From: Lytechinus variegatus
Lineage: Eukaryota; Echinodermata; Echinoidea; Temnopleuroida; Toxopneustidae
Length of the DNA stretch: 64,000 nucleotides
Assembly: GCF_018143015.1 (NCBI RefSeq)
Contig: NC_054750.1
Span: forward strand, 8,708,501 to 8,772,500
Direction of reading: 5' to 3'
The notes beneath the pieces were generated by a model. It saw only the letters and a list, made by a program, of their open reading frames with translations. It was not told where the DNA came from and searched no databases. Below are positions 24,701 to 39,700 of the stretch, piece after piece. Position 1 is the first letter of the stretch. The number at the start of each line of letters is the position of its first letter. The translations under genes were made by a program, and so were the position numbers.

Positions 24701-27700
24701 CAACTAGATTCTATGATTCTCAATGGTTTGATATAGACACCACCAGGCACCTGCAGGAAATGGGTTTATTATTATAACAGTTATACATCCAACAATCCAT
24801 CTACGGTAGTTATCAATCAAACAATTACCCAATCAATTGCTCTCTTCTGAAAAATGATTGATTAAAATTAAGTAAATGATAAAAACATTTACTGGGTGTT
24901 TACATCATTCTAGGTTCACAACACTACCATCTCTAGTAGATATGAATACATTTTATTGACTTGTAATCTGTTCTTCAGCTGGTTTATTTCTAGACTTTCT
25001 AATGATTTATATTCACTATATCGCTTGAAAAAAAGTTAGTCTCCTCCTAAGAACTAAAACCAGAAAAGCTTTTAATAACCCATTTGGTCTACTTTTAATG
25101 TGGTGCCATTTGGTCTACACTACACTTTATTGCAATACCCACTTAGTAATCAATAATCAGTTAGTTGACCTATTTCTACTTCCTAAACATTTTTTTTTAC
25201 TTTGGTCAAATTAAACCTAATTGTTCATAAACAATTCATCTATTCGTATAGATTAAATGGCATTAGATCAAGTGGATATTAGATAAAAGTGATAACCTAA
25301 TTGGTAAATAGATGAAATAGTAAATGAGCTAAATGGCAATCAGACCAAATGGTAAGTGAACTAGGATTAGACCAGGTGGGATGAGACCAAAGTATGGATG
25401 AATAAAGTCTGTATCAATCAGCTATTAGTTGTTGAAAGGTAGCCATTTCAAACTTTAGACCATGCGGCCATCTTACGTTATCTGATGAAAATGTATGTAA
25501 GATAGGGATAAATGGCATCATGAGACTGTGATGCGATCGTAATAAATCTAACGTACATACCATCTGTTAAACTAAGACGACCCAGATCAGCTCCTACTCC
25601 AACAGAACTCATACATCGTAGTTCAATGTGCCTGATATTTTGACGCAAGCATAGCTCTTTCCAGGGGCTGTTGGGGTAGGCTTCATACTCAATAACCAGT
25701 GAGAAGTGTGCCCAAGGAAAGCTCTCATCTATCTGAGCTGGTGAGATAACCAAGCAGTTGTGTTTGTCTAGTGCTTGACTAACTGCCATGTAAATGGTTT
25801 TGTACGTTGCACTCAGAGTGCTGGCTGATAAACCTAAATGTTAAACAAATGTGGAGAGTATTTGCTGTAAATAACTCTCACCAATAACAAGTAAAATTTT
25901 GTGATTGTGAAAAAACAATGTTTTTTTATCAAATGTAATAGTCTCAGCCTGTAAAGATTATCAGCAAAATAAAAAAGAGCTGTTGACAAGTAAAACTATA
26001 TCTATTTTTATGTGCATTTATGGTTTTGAATGCACAAAAAATAAAGTGATAATGTCATAAAGAAGATTGTGAGAGTTTTTTCTGCATTTATGCAAAGGCC
26101 ATGTAAGTCATAATAAAATAATAGAGGATTTGAATAGCGAACGTATCCACTTTGCTAGGTGGTCAAGGGGCTCCTATATTACCCCGGCTAAGCTAATCTA
26201 CCGATTCTGGTACACATAGCTTTTTGAGGAATTACTTCCTGCTGGTACCCATTTACCTCACCTGGGACGAGTGCAGCAGTGTGGATAAATTTCTTGCTGA
26301 AGGAAAACACGCCATGGCTATGATTTAAACCTACTACTCTCTGTTTGAAATGAAAGAGTCAGAAACACTAGACCACGAAATGCCCATATATTTACCTCTC
26401 ACAGAAAGCAAAACAGTAGTGACACTTTCAGCCAGTTTTGCATACTCTCGTCTAATTATCACAAGAACCTATGGGAAAATGATGAAACAAACATGATCAT
26501 ATTCATACGTATTCCAGACAACAAAATTGATTAGATGAACTTTCCTATACAGCAAATGAAGAGTATAAACTCAATCATTTAAAAATAGAGCACCATGGTA
26601 CATGCACAATTTACATAGATCATATCAAGTGTCACTAACTTGATATAGATTAAGAGCTTTGGGTGGCACCAGATCTTTTGTAAGCTGCAAGAAAAAGAAA
26701 AATAAATAGAAAACAAACCCAAGAGAAAAGGAACAAAAAGGAATAGCTTTTAAAAAAAAAGCTGAAATGTAATATTTCCTCAATATTAAGCCTAAATCTA
26801 TTACAAAATAAGATTTATATTTTTAAAAGTTCAAAATATTTGGAGATTTACAAATGCAGATTAACGCCTTGCCAAAGGAGGCAAATGCTGCAGTGGAATT
26901 TGAACCCCAGACCTTGAGGTTCAAAGCCCAGAGATTATCCAAGGAGCAACAGCATACAATCTACATACCTTAGGGTCATGGTCCTTTCCTTCTTTCTTGA
27001 GTTTCTTGAGGAACCATTCTCCTGTAAGCCTAGCCATCTCATGAAGCTTAGGGTGTAGAGTGTGTTTGGGTAGCATGCAATGCTTCTTGAACAGGGTGTT
27101 TCTAACACCATCTAAACATCCTGTAAAATGTCAATGGGATTAATTTTCAAATGTACCGTCATATAAAACTTTTTTCAATTATAGAATAAATACATCCTGG
27201 CCACCTCCCTCCTGATATCAAATAGAAAATATAAAACTGTAAATGGAATAGAAAACTAAAAATATTTGTATTATAGATATATTACATAATTTATGAACAC
27301 CCCTGTGAATTGTTAAATCTTTTTAACCCATGCAGATAATAATGGTGATTAAAATAATTATGTTGATGACGATTGCAACAAGTGACAATGAAGATGAAGT
27401 TTGTGAATATTATGATGATGAAGGATATATATATTGTTGTAATGATGACAATGAGTAACATGTCAACATGGAAATACCAACTACAGCGCGTATCAAAAAA
27501 AAATCGACAGTTATATCGTCATTTGCTTAAATAGATCTGTACCAATATTAAAATGTGGAAACATCTTCAGGATATAACAAATGTATAATTTTACAGGACT
27601 TTTTCTAAGTGTAAGCTTTTTTTTTTATACGCACTGTATAGGTATATGAGAAAGATCGACAGTGACAGATTTCTCGTATAAGGATTAACATGGATTACAT

Positions 27701-30700
27701 AGACAATCAATTCAATGATATCCATGTACATATATCAAATCTCTTAGGATATCTTTATATCTCTCATTGGCAAGGGCCAAGTGCATGATTGCTGATACAG
27801 CATCACAGTGTATCATCAGATCTATAGCAGTTACATAGCTGTGAAGGAGAACAATTTGTTGATATTCTTCTGTGTCTTCTTTGTCTGTCAAAAGGGAGAA
27901 CACATTGAATGATAAATGAGTGATTCACAAATATTATAATTATCTAAACTCCTCAAAAAAGTTTGGAAATCTGACTTTGATCGATTATCCCTCCTTGGTT
28001 CTAGTGAATATTTATGTGTGATTGATATCAATAAATAGAACATTTAATTTTCTTTAAAATGATGCCCTACATGATATGATTATGGTCCACTTGCTGGTGC
28101 AGTGTCTTGAAATGTGGGGCAAGGTCAAAATTCAAAAGTTGCAAATTGACACAATATTGACAGTCACTGTTCTTTTTTTTCTGTGGTGATGAGTGAGTTT
28201 CTCAGCAATTTCTTAGTTTTCATTCAAACCATGTTATCTCACAGAACCATCACTACATAAACCACAAAACATGATATAAAATATGCATTGTGTAAAAATG
28301 GGAGCGGGGAGAAATAAATGGCTAAACTCAGATATCCAAACTTTTTTTTGAGGGGTTTAGTTTTAGCTTTATATTGGAATGTCTCCCAATGGTGAATTTT
28401 TTAGAGTCCATCAAAAAAATGAAAAGACTTATCTTATTTCTATGTGCAAATGATCTCAGATACCTGTACACTCAGTAACAATCTGTTTGACATTTGCTAA
28501 AAATATAGAACATTTGAACATAAAGAAAAATAGAGCAATACACAATGAGACAATATTAGAAACAATTGTATTAACTTAAAAAAATGTATTTTCAAGGATC
28601 ACTATAGCAGAAAAATTGAAATATAGGTTCTATTAGCATTTTCCCCAAAACAATCTTAATGAATTCTATAGTTTTGAAAATTTATCTGAGCAATCCTCCA
28701 AATGATATCTTATCTGGTTAGTTTCAAACACCAAAATGGGGCCTTTTTTCATTTTGGATGGGGGGGGGGGGTGGGTGGGTAATTCTGCTACATGTTGATT
28801 CCCTTCAAAACATCTGTGATGGATGGAGGATCAATTTTACTGACTTCCCTTTCAAAGGCCTGTAGAGATTTAAAAAAAAATCTTATCATTAATGAATATA
28901 TTTCCACTTCCTTTAACAGGGGAATCTCTGAGAATCTGATGAAGTGTAAGATGATCCACCTGGGGAGTGTTTCATGAAGAAAATATTCAGTAACTGATTG
29001 TTCAAACCAATCATATGCAAGGATTTGCAGTAGCTTATCACATATGTACCTGTAAATCACTGATTATTTATTTCATGAAATGCACCCCTTCTGTGAGAGA
29101 GGGGTGGGTGATTGGGTGAGGCGGATTTAAAGATACCTGTAGATTTACTCTGCTTTTCATACTGTAGTAGGAGGAATCTAGAAACATCTGGTGTGAGTGT
29201 ATGGAGTGTGTAGGATGGTGACAGTACATTGGTAGAATGAAGGTGATTCATCACTGGAGTTAGGGCATCTTCTAGTACTTTCATCATCTCAACAAATGGT
29301 GCTTGAAAATAGAACACAACATAATTTTATTCATTATGTCTCAAAAATTTGCCAGGAGATCCTTAAGTACATATACCTATCAAGGAGAAAAGTTGTGCTA
29401 TATAAATATGCTATATTAGCATTAATATTATCATAGGACCTAAACATCATAAATTGAGTTAGATTTGGAACCAACTCCATACACCAAACCTGCCAACCAT
29501 CTACAACAAAAAGGGTATTAAAAGGGTATTAAAAAAGGATTTTTTGACAAAAAAGAGTATTTTTTGTCTCAGTGTAACAATCGCCAGCCTGTTGTGAGGA
29601 CCTGGGGGGTGTTTCACAAAGATTTAAGTATGACTTAGGTCGCACTTAAATCTCGACGCGTACATGATATGCAACGCGCAATCTTATTGATCAATACGCA
29701 GTAGTGCGCGTCATCTTGGCATGATCTGACCAATGGTGTCATGCCTTTTATACTGCGCGCAACTAGACATTTAAGTGCGACTCTAAGTCATACTTAAGTC
29801 TTTGTGAAACACCCCCCTGCACTGGTATCACACACTGTGTATTTTAACATACTCCATGATTGGAAATTAAAAAAAAAAAAATCATGCAAAAAAGTATTGG
29901 TGTATTCAAAGCAAAATAAGGGAAGAAATACTCTTAAAAGGGAATGGTTGGCATGTCTGATACACCTTTACAAATCATCATAACATTATTAAACATCTGA
30001 CAATCTGTGATGTAAGATCTTGCTCGAGTTTGGATAATCTTTGGTATGAGCTTTTCATATTCATTAATACCATGTAGGAGCATTTGTGTTCATCTCTACA
30101 TTTACACTGCATTTGTCTAGTTCCTACAAGGGAAGCTGAATCCACTAATACTCATACACCAAGGGTGTAATTTTGACAAAATAATAACACAAATGCAGTC
30201 AATTTCAAACCAAAATATGGATCCCCAAAAAATGAAGATGAATGCTGCATAATGTAAGCTGGGCCCCATCTTACAAAGTGTTGGAATTGATACGATCAAC
30301 CACAAGTATGGAAAGCCAGCAACGCCAACATTTAAAATGCCTGTTTGCTCAAAATATTTTCTGGATTACGATGTGTATTCATCGTTTCCTCGAAAAGTCA
30401 ATGTGCTTCTTTTTGTTTACAAAGGACATTGTGCCAATTTCCTATAGAAGAAAATTATGTCATTGATGGACTTCCATACAGTTGATGCTGATCAGATCAG
30501 TCAGAACTTGTTACAAAACGGGGCTCTGGTAGTAGGAAGTGAATTAATCTTACCTGTCAGAGTAACTTCAACTGTTCTGCTCTTTGACTTTTTATTACCA
30601 GACTTGGTAGGTGTTAGCTCAGATTCTTTGGAGTCATCATGATCTAGAATCTCCTTTTTAATTACCACAGGCTTGGAAACAGTCTTTGCGTCTTTAAAAC

Positions 30701-33700
30701 AGAAAATATTGTTAACTATTTGCAGCACCAAAATATGAAAGGAATATTTACACTAGCTTTAATCATAACTCTCACTTTATATGTTCTTGTAAATTATTTT
30801 GATTTGACAATCTCAAATGATACCATAATCACATTAATTTTCATCTAAATTTCAGATTCAAATTCAAATAGCACCATGTTTACAAGAAATATTTAAGTTT
30901 GTCTTAAAAAAATAATATTGCTGCCCCTTCTTTATTCTCCTCTCCCTTTTCCTCCTCCTTCCGCACTCTCTTTTCTTCCACTCATCATCCATGTCATTCT
31001 CTTTCTTCTTTCTCACCCAATCTTTTTCTGTCTTCTCCTCCCTTCTAATAATTATATAATCTTTTCTAAGTTATCATAAACAAAATGAATATTATTTTTA
31101 GACATGGTTATGACTGAAAAACAATCTAAGAAAAAGAATACGAAAGAACCACGCACTGCCAAGACCAGAGTCCCAATTTCAAGTCTCAGACAGGGCGATT
31201 TACCTCATATTATTTTTCTATGATTAAAAATGCATATTCCTCCCAGAGAAGGATGTGATGTATACAAACCATTTGTGCTTTTCAATTGAAGCTCTTTGCT
31301 ACTCTGATCTGCTCTTGGAAGGAGTGGGGGTGGGAGAGGAGGCAGGTCCTTCCTGATGAGAGATTCCTTGCATCTAAGCTTTAAGAAGTCCATCAATGGA
31401 TCCCCTATAGGAGAACATCTTTTGGGAGCAGCATCTTCTTTCTTCTCCTTACTCTCCTCAGCTAGTGGCTTCTGTGAATAATTGTCATGATGAATAGTTA
31501 TTACCGAGGCTGTGTCTTGATACTATCTTACATTGGGCATAAAAGAGTTAATATCATGAAGAAAAATCATTAAAAAATCACATTCGTAATTCACCAAATA
31601 CTGATACCACAGACAATCTTCTATAAATTCTTATTTAATTTTATTTAATTTGCATGAATTTTCATCCATTTGTGAAACAGGGGTTGAATAACCAAAATAG
31701 AAGAGAGAGATCGATGGAGAGGCAAATGTACCACTCCAACCAATTCAAAGGCATTAGGTGCATGTATGCACTGTCATAAAACATAAAATTAGCAGTCTAT
31801 TAATAAGTTTGTGGCAAACCAGGTAGAAAAATTTACAGTCAACGAATAATAAATATTTCTCTTTAGGTCACACGTTCTCCCTCCACTCATACCTCAGGTG
31901 TGTCTCATGAATGATCTTGCCAGATTTATAATCCAACAGTCTGTGTTATCTGACAATTATCATAACGGTAATCATAATAACTTCCCAATAACAGTCTGAA
32001 CCAATATAAATCAAGGAAACATGTCAAATCCGATAAGTTCTTAGACAATAAGTTTTGATGGATTGCTCCCCAAGTAGTCAACTGGCCTTTATTTTACCTC
32101 ATTTTCAGTGACAGATGTATCTGACGTCGTATTCATATGCTCTTCAGAATTTTCAGTTTGTTCATCAGAATCAGATGATGAACATTCTTTAGAAGGCTGC
32201 TTTGTCTCCACTTCCAAAGGCTCTAACATTATATCACTCTCATCATCATCTATTGAACAAAAAATATGAAAATAATGCAAACAACAATTCCTGGAAAAAA
32301 ATAAATGTGTACTGTAAAAATGATAATAGCCATCTTTGTAGGAAAACCTATTCCAAGGCCAATTGTTTTCATTACCAAAGCATTTCTACTTGAGTACTCC
32401 ACTATCAAATATGACAAAAAATATGAAGAAAATGAAAACAATATATTGAAGTCCCTACTAACAAAACTTTAAATTTGAAGCGGCTGAAAAATGTAAGAAA
32501 TTCTCTCAGTTACTTTCAGAACAAAGAAATGTAAAAATTAGATCTAATGAAGATGTGAACATACTAGTATAGAGATGCGCATTAGTCCCTAAGGCCTCCA
32601 CAGTAATAAACACATTACTTTCTTTTAAATAATATTACAGAAAAAGCTTTCTAAATACTTTAAAGTGCATCAATTATAATGTAATTGCACATGAAGCAAC
32701 TGATATTTATGTACATGTGAATATACTGTGCCATATCAATGATTAGCACGGTATATCAGATATCAAGATACCTACAACCATATGATTTTTTGTAGTTGTT
32801 GTTGAAATATCATGAAAATTACTATCAAGATTACAGAGTAAAGAAACAATGATCAAAGACAATAAACGAAAACACTTTAAATAAAGAAAAATTATAAATA
32901 ATTATAATATAATCAAATGAAGATATAAACTATCTTGCCTTAAAGAACATCAAAAAAACTGTCATTGTTCATCCTTTTGTGGTAAATATTGTAATTGCTT
33001 TCCATATTTCTCATATTTTGACCCATCAAGAGGAAAAGATCTCTCTATATAAAATACAACATAATTAATACATAAATCTAAAGTAGATGTGAACTTGTTG
33101 ATATTTCTTTATAATTGGTAAACTATGTTAAACCATGGTTTGAATGTTTTTCTTCATATGAAAAGCTAGATGGGAGAAAAAGTTTCTAAATTCAAACCTT
33201 TGCAAGGCATTTATAACCTAATTTTCAAAGATGTGTTTTTATTATTACCCTGATTTTTAATAGCAAATATAACAGAATAATAGAAAGCAAACAAAAATTT
33301 CAGACATTTGGCTAATTAATAATTAATCCAAAGATTGAATCCATGTTGTTAGTTCTATATAATGTAGCTGCAAGGCAGACTAAAGAGCAAATTTGTGTTT
33401 AAAAAAAGAGTATTCAGGAATAGAAGGAATAAATAAACAGTAAATAGATAGGAATTTAACAGTGTACTTGCTACAGTTTTTGAGATTAAAGTTGGAATTA
33501 AATCAGAAACGTCTTGAAGATTATCTAAAAACAGAAATTAGTGATTTCCCCTTAATTTGAGATAAGAGGTTGTGTCATCACAGCAAATGATCTTTAACTT
33601 TAAATAATGAGACAGGTTGCATTACATGCATATCTACAATCATGGTATAAATACCTATTGATAAATCTTCTTTAACCACTGGTTCTTGGCAGCTGTCCAC

Positions 33701-36700
33701 TTTACTGTCTAACATTTTGATCTCATCTGCACCCTCTAATCCCTCAATGGTCATTGTAAACTTCTTGTTCTTCATAACCTTTGACATATTGACTAGTTGC
33801 CATGGTAATAACAGATCAACATCGGTGTTGCCATGTTCTTTGGTCAAGCCAAGTTCTGACTTGGGTGACAAGAGAGGATTAGGTTTATCCATATTCTTCA
33901 CCTCAGGAACTGAAGACGTCATCAGGTCACACAGAAAAAGGTGGGGGTAAATAAATGTTACGCAATTTTTTTTGTAATCTAACACTATATAACTTGAAAA
34001 TAGTTGGTTTTTCTGTCTTATTTTTTCCCAATTGAGGGAGGGGGGATCAGCACAATATATATATATAAAAAACATGAAACTCAATGAAGTGTTTTAATAG
34101 TGAATTGATATGAATTTACACAACTCATGCACAGATTCTCGCAATATGATTGGTTAAAAACTATTCAATATTTGATCCATTTTGTGCTGCATGCAATGTT
34201 TATTTTCCATTGCATGGCAAGCTCTCTCCCAGGTGTGCAGCATTGAGTGTGTTTTGAATTAAGTGCATCAACAAGGCTGACTGTGCGCACTAGGAGAGTC
34301 GTTTATAAACAAAATGATGCATGATGCACGTCTTCATTTGACCATTATGTTGATACTGTGTTCAATCCATTGCGCAAAGTGCAATGGATTGAACAAAGCC
34401 TCAGCTTGAGCAAGGGATAGATTGCATAGTGAACTCATTTGCATGCATTATTTGTATGATATTTGATATAGAACAGAATCCTCAAACACAAAATAATTAT
34501 TTTATGGATGACTCTATACTTCAGTTACGTAGTTTTCTTTTTTAAAATTCTCTCTCTCTCTCTCTCTGACTTGATCTCTCCTTTGCACTAGAGAACAGAG
34601 ATATCTCAGGGGTCCTTGTAGAAAGCAGCCTCACAAATGAACATGACTGATGAAATAGAGTCTAAGATTTATAATCTAAATAACTTCTAATGGAGAATCA
34701 GAGCACATAATCTCACCTTTAAGACTAAGTGCCACTGCCTCATGCAAATATTGTTCAGTCTTCCATATTCTCTTTTTTGTCTTCTCTTTGGTCTTTGGAG
34801 TCACGATCTCAGTATCACTGGGTAAAAAACATAAAACATGCATACCATCAAATAACCTGACTTAAAAACTCCACATATTACACTACAGTGTAAGATTTTT
34901 CTAATATAAAAATCACTTGTCATATATGCAGTAGGCCTTACTGTCTACAAAAATGTACTATGCTTATTCACTTTTCTCAAAATTAGCTTGAACAGAAAAT
35001 CACAAGAAACAGTTATTACAGTAGTTTACATTCCATATGGAATTAAATGATTAAATCATCAGGAAAAAATAAAACTGTATTTTCTTTGCAATATAGACAA
35101 AAATAAGTCAAACTTGATCTCAATTATGCAAATAGGTAAACAAATTATTACTCTGAAAATGCCAGGATATTTTGATGTCTGAAAAGACAGGGTTGTGGGG
35201 GATAGGAGTTCAGCTGACTGAGCATAAGCTAAGATCTTGACCATCACTTCCAAAATCTAACCAAATGTAATGTAAATGTAAATAACACAAAGTGCATACT
35301 TACAAGCATGATATAGGAGTTATAGGAAGCTTCTCATTGTCTTGTCCTGGATTTTCTGAGGTCGTAGAAACATCAATAGGGGTTTGTGGAGACTCCAAAG
35401 ATCTTTTTTGAACATCACTGGATTCCACATCTTCCGATGGACCAAGGCCTATAAAAATTAAGACACATAGAAATTCAAAATTTTTAAAAGCTGGGTCCCA
35501 CTTTGAATTGCAGGTGTGTGAGTGGTCACTGGTCACAAATAAAAAGATCTGAAAAAAGGCTGAAGAGTGCTAAAAAAGTCTGAAATAGAAAGAGCTCCCA
35601 TACATTTTATACAGTGGAAAGCCAAAATAAGCTGAAATTAAGCTGAAAATAAAAACAAATCAAAACAAAAAATCTGAAATCAGCTAAAAATCTGAACTCC
35701 CCTGGAATTGTACAGTTCATTCTCATTATGGTAAATTATTCTTCAAGTTCTAGGTCACACTTCCACAGATGTGTCTATACAAAATTGCTCTATCATAGAT
35801 ACTCAGCCTAAAAATATACTATGTTTAAAAAAAAGAAAATTTAAATGGGGAAGGGGGGACAGCCTAGATACAAAAAATTTGCTTGATTCACTAGCAGGCA
35901 TATTATAGAGTCACCCTGCTCAGACTTCACCTTTTTTAAAACACTTTTTAAATTTTTTTTCTCTATTTTTTTTATAACGTCATATCCCAACGGAGCTGCC
36001 CCCCCCTGTATCACATTTTCTTCACAAACTATCCTTTAGTGCTATAATTTTCTTAAATAAGTAATTAAACTGTAAAGCTCACTTGAGATCAGTCAGCATA
36101 ATACAACAGGGTCCCGTTGCACAAAACTTTTTACCTGAGAAAATTCAGGTTGATTTTACCGGAGTTTTTGCCGTGTTAAAGTCAATGGCAGAAATCAGAC
36201 TAACCTTAGTTTTCAGTTTTTACCAGAGTTTACTCAGGTAAAAAGTTTCATGCAACAGGCCCCTGGACTTTCTAAATGCCTCTGCACACCCTCATTCAAA
36301 TTTGTGAACATATTGCATTTTCCTCATTTTTTGATAATGTGAATGAAAAATCTATTTTTATTTGAGGTTTAAAAGAACTGAAATAATATATTGATGATTG
36401 CAAGCCTTTATTTTTTAGTAAAGACCAAATTAGTTTCAAATCGCAGCCAATTGCTATGACGTCAATACGACTAGATATATATATTTTTTTTATTCAAATA
36501 AGGTTAGCATATTCACAGATTTGAATATAGGTACACCCATGTATTCATAGGTTGGTTTAGAACATTACACAGTGAGATATTCCATGTCTCAACATCAGCA
36601 TTAAATTCTACGTGTATTATGTTTTGTTCCAAAATCAGGACACAGACCAATTGGAAGGTGGCCTTAACCCTAATTCTCCTGGGGGGGGGCCATAATGGCC

Positions 36701-39700
36701 CCCCTCAACAATTTTCGCGATATATCTGCTGCGCGAAATTTTTTCACCTCGCAGCTCACTGACTTTTTACATTCAAGTCTCGCGCAAATTTTGAGACCAA
36801 AGTTGTGACGCCCGGGTACGCGGTTACGACATTACGCAACATTATGCAAGTGCATGTCAGACCCAAAATTGCTCATAAACGTGATTTCATGTACAAATCC
36901 AATGCAAATTGCGTATTTAGCCAAAATTCATAAATGTATCATTATTTCTACTTTTACTGATTAAACTTAATTAATTTTGCCTTGTTTATGATCAGAATTA
37001 TGTCTGGAACAATTTCCATTGAAAAAACAATAAAAAACAAAAAGTAAAAAACAAAGAAATACATAAGAAATTCATAAAACAATAAAATACATAAGAAATT
37101 TATTTCCAAACCAAAGTTTTTTTTGAATTACGATTGTTAAGAATGCTACAAAGAAAATTTTTACCAAAAATTAGCATTCTAGGAGCTTTATTTAGTGAAT
37201 TAGAGCAAAAAGTATGATTTATGCATAAATTAGCATAATTAATTCATATCAAATAAAATCTCATTATTTTGGAAAATTTTACCATACAGCCTTGTAGATT
37301 ACATCGCACACTACCAGCGTGCAAATTTTTGCGTCGCTCGCGCGATCGGCGGCCGAGATCTTAAGGGGGGCCATAATGCCCCCCCCCCCCCGGAATGACA
37401 AGAATCAAAATACCCCGGGAGATTTAGGGTTAAGTGATTCCTTATCTGTTATCTTATCTGTATGTTTCACTTTTTTAAGAAATCAATAAAAGCCATTACC
37501 TTCACAATTCAGCTTGATAGGATCACCATCAGTTTGACTGATATGAGGAAGCTGTTCTGGATGTGATTTAGTTGAAGTGGAGTCCAATCCTAGAAACTCT
37601 GATAATTGACATATATGTTTTAATTTTTATGATTCCCAGGCTTTGTTATTAAGAATATCTAAAGAATTGTCAATACAAAAAAAATAAGAAATTCAACACT
37701 TTATGCAATGAAAAGTTATTTACAACAGAAATTTTACTTAACTGCAAATAGACACAAGTAAATAAAATCAAATTTTAAGTGAGTCCAATCAATTGCTAAC
37801 CACTATGTTACTGGGTCAAGCTTTATAAGATTTCTTACTTTGACAAACAGCTGATATATTTTCCAATTCATTTTTAGATATGAAACTGTTTACACTCTTT
37901 AAGGTTACTGTAATGATGAGACTATTTCATGAGACTTGCCTGTTTCAGACCAATCAAACTGCTTAGTATAGCTATCCTCTTCCAACCTTAGGCAGTAGTC
38001 AGGCATGACATCACACATACTTGGATGATTGTTCTCAAAATGGGCCATTGAAACCAGCTCAGGCAGTAGAAGCTTTCACAATGAGATAAATTTGATTTAA
38101 AAACTTGGGAAATTTGACAACATTGATCTTTGATTCTTTCAACAATACAGTGAACAATGTTGTAATTTCATTTGGTTTCATCATAAATTAAAGAACGGAG
38201 TATTCATATTGTAAAGAAATTCTACATAATCATGTCAATGGTCTAAAGTTACAACTTTTGTGGAAAAGGTAAATTCACTCTAAGTAGATCTTACTTTATT
38301 GAATGAAGAAAAAGTGAAAGATTACAAATTGTTGATTACCAGATTGAATCTAAAGATTTTGCAGAATTATGACACCAATTTGATTTCGAAAAAAATATTA
38401 ATTGAAGATTAAAAAGAAACGTTCCACTACTCACTTCTTCATTGTTTTGTTGTTTGTCCTTCCATGCATCAGGAAGTTTCTCTAAATCTTTCATTAACTC
38501 CAGCTCTGTGAAAGGCTCAGTTGTGATATCTTTATGTTCATTTGTCCTATAGATCATTCAAGAGATAAAAATCAAAATAATGAAATAGCAGGTCCATACG
38601 CTACTAATTACAATTAACTCCCCATGGTTATTTTAATAATGTCTTATTAGTGGACGCTTCACTTTCTCCTTCCTAATAAATTTTACTTGAGATCAACATG
38701 TATCAATATGATCTGGTTTACCATTAACAAACATTGAGGCATTAAATTTCTGAGAGAAAAGATCATGCATTTAAATGCATATCAAATTCTCCATTGCATC
38801 CTGTTTAAAACAAAATTAAATAGCTAAATGATCTTTCACCTCAAATTTATCACTTTACTTGCATTTTTATGCAAATAACTAAGGAAACAATGTAACAAGA
38901 AGCTGGCAAACTCAGGGAAGAAAGTTTATATTAGTAGGATAAGCAAAGAAAGACAAGCGTTCCTTGAAGCATGTTTACCATGAAACTGGTTAAGAAAACA
39001 TTTGTTATATGTACTATTCACAATGCATTCAATCTGATACCGTACAAAGAAACTTCTTCTTCAGATACCTGATGACATACATACTTCCCAATTTTTTAGA
39101 ACATTTTATTAAAGGCTGACATGAATTGTATACATATAGGCACAGTAGCCAAAACTGTATTACCACCTTTAAGCAGCTGCCACCCTTTGATTCAATATGA
39201 AATAAATCTTATATTTGATATCAATCCTAAATCAAGACAGAGATAACATACCCTAATCGTAGGTCTTCAGCTGTCTGCTCAGGAGGAAGGTTTGCGAACG
39301 GATCCTTAATAGTAATAGGGACTAACTGTTTGCACATATCATTGTAGGTCTGGTGTTGCCTTGAGTCAGAAGTGACATCAACCAAGTTCTCCAGCATGAA
39401 CCTTGCATATTCCCTTCCTAATAAAAACAAAATTTGAATTAAAATCACATGATACTTTCATGTGAGCTTTCATGTTGTATTCCCTGTAATAGGAAAGAAA
39501 ATTGAGAAAAATATACATGAATGCTAATTATGTATAGAAATTGATGAGTCTTCTAGTATCAATAGTTCTGGACATAAGACATTGACAGATTGAAAAAGGG
39601 TTTACACCTCTATAGTACCATTGATAGGGTAATTACAAGTCATTCACACCTGATTGGAAATATTCGGGCATTTTTTCATAATAACCATAATTGGACATTG

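Noticed and set aside
24675-24755. Possible extra SHOC1 exon [17 protein letters not shown] between exons 20 and 21
   Set aside because: It has a good acceptor (CCTGCAG) and a GT, but only phase 0 is open, while the neighbouring exons need phase 1. Including it breaks the frame of exon 21.
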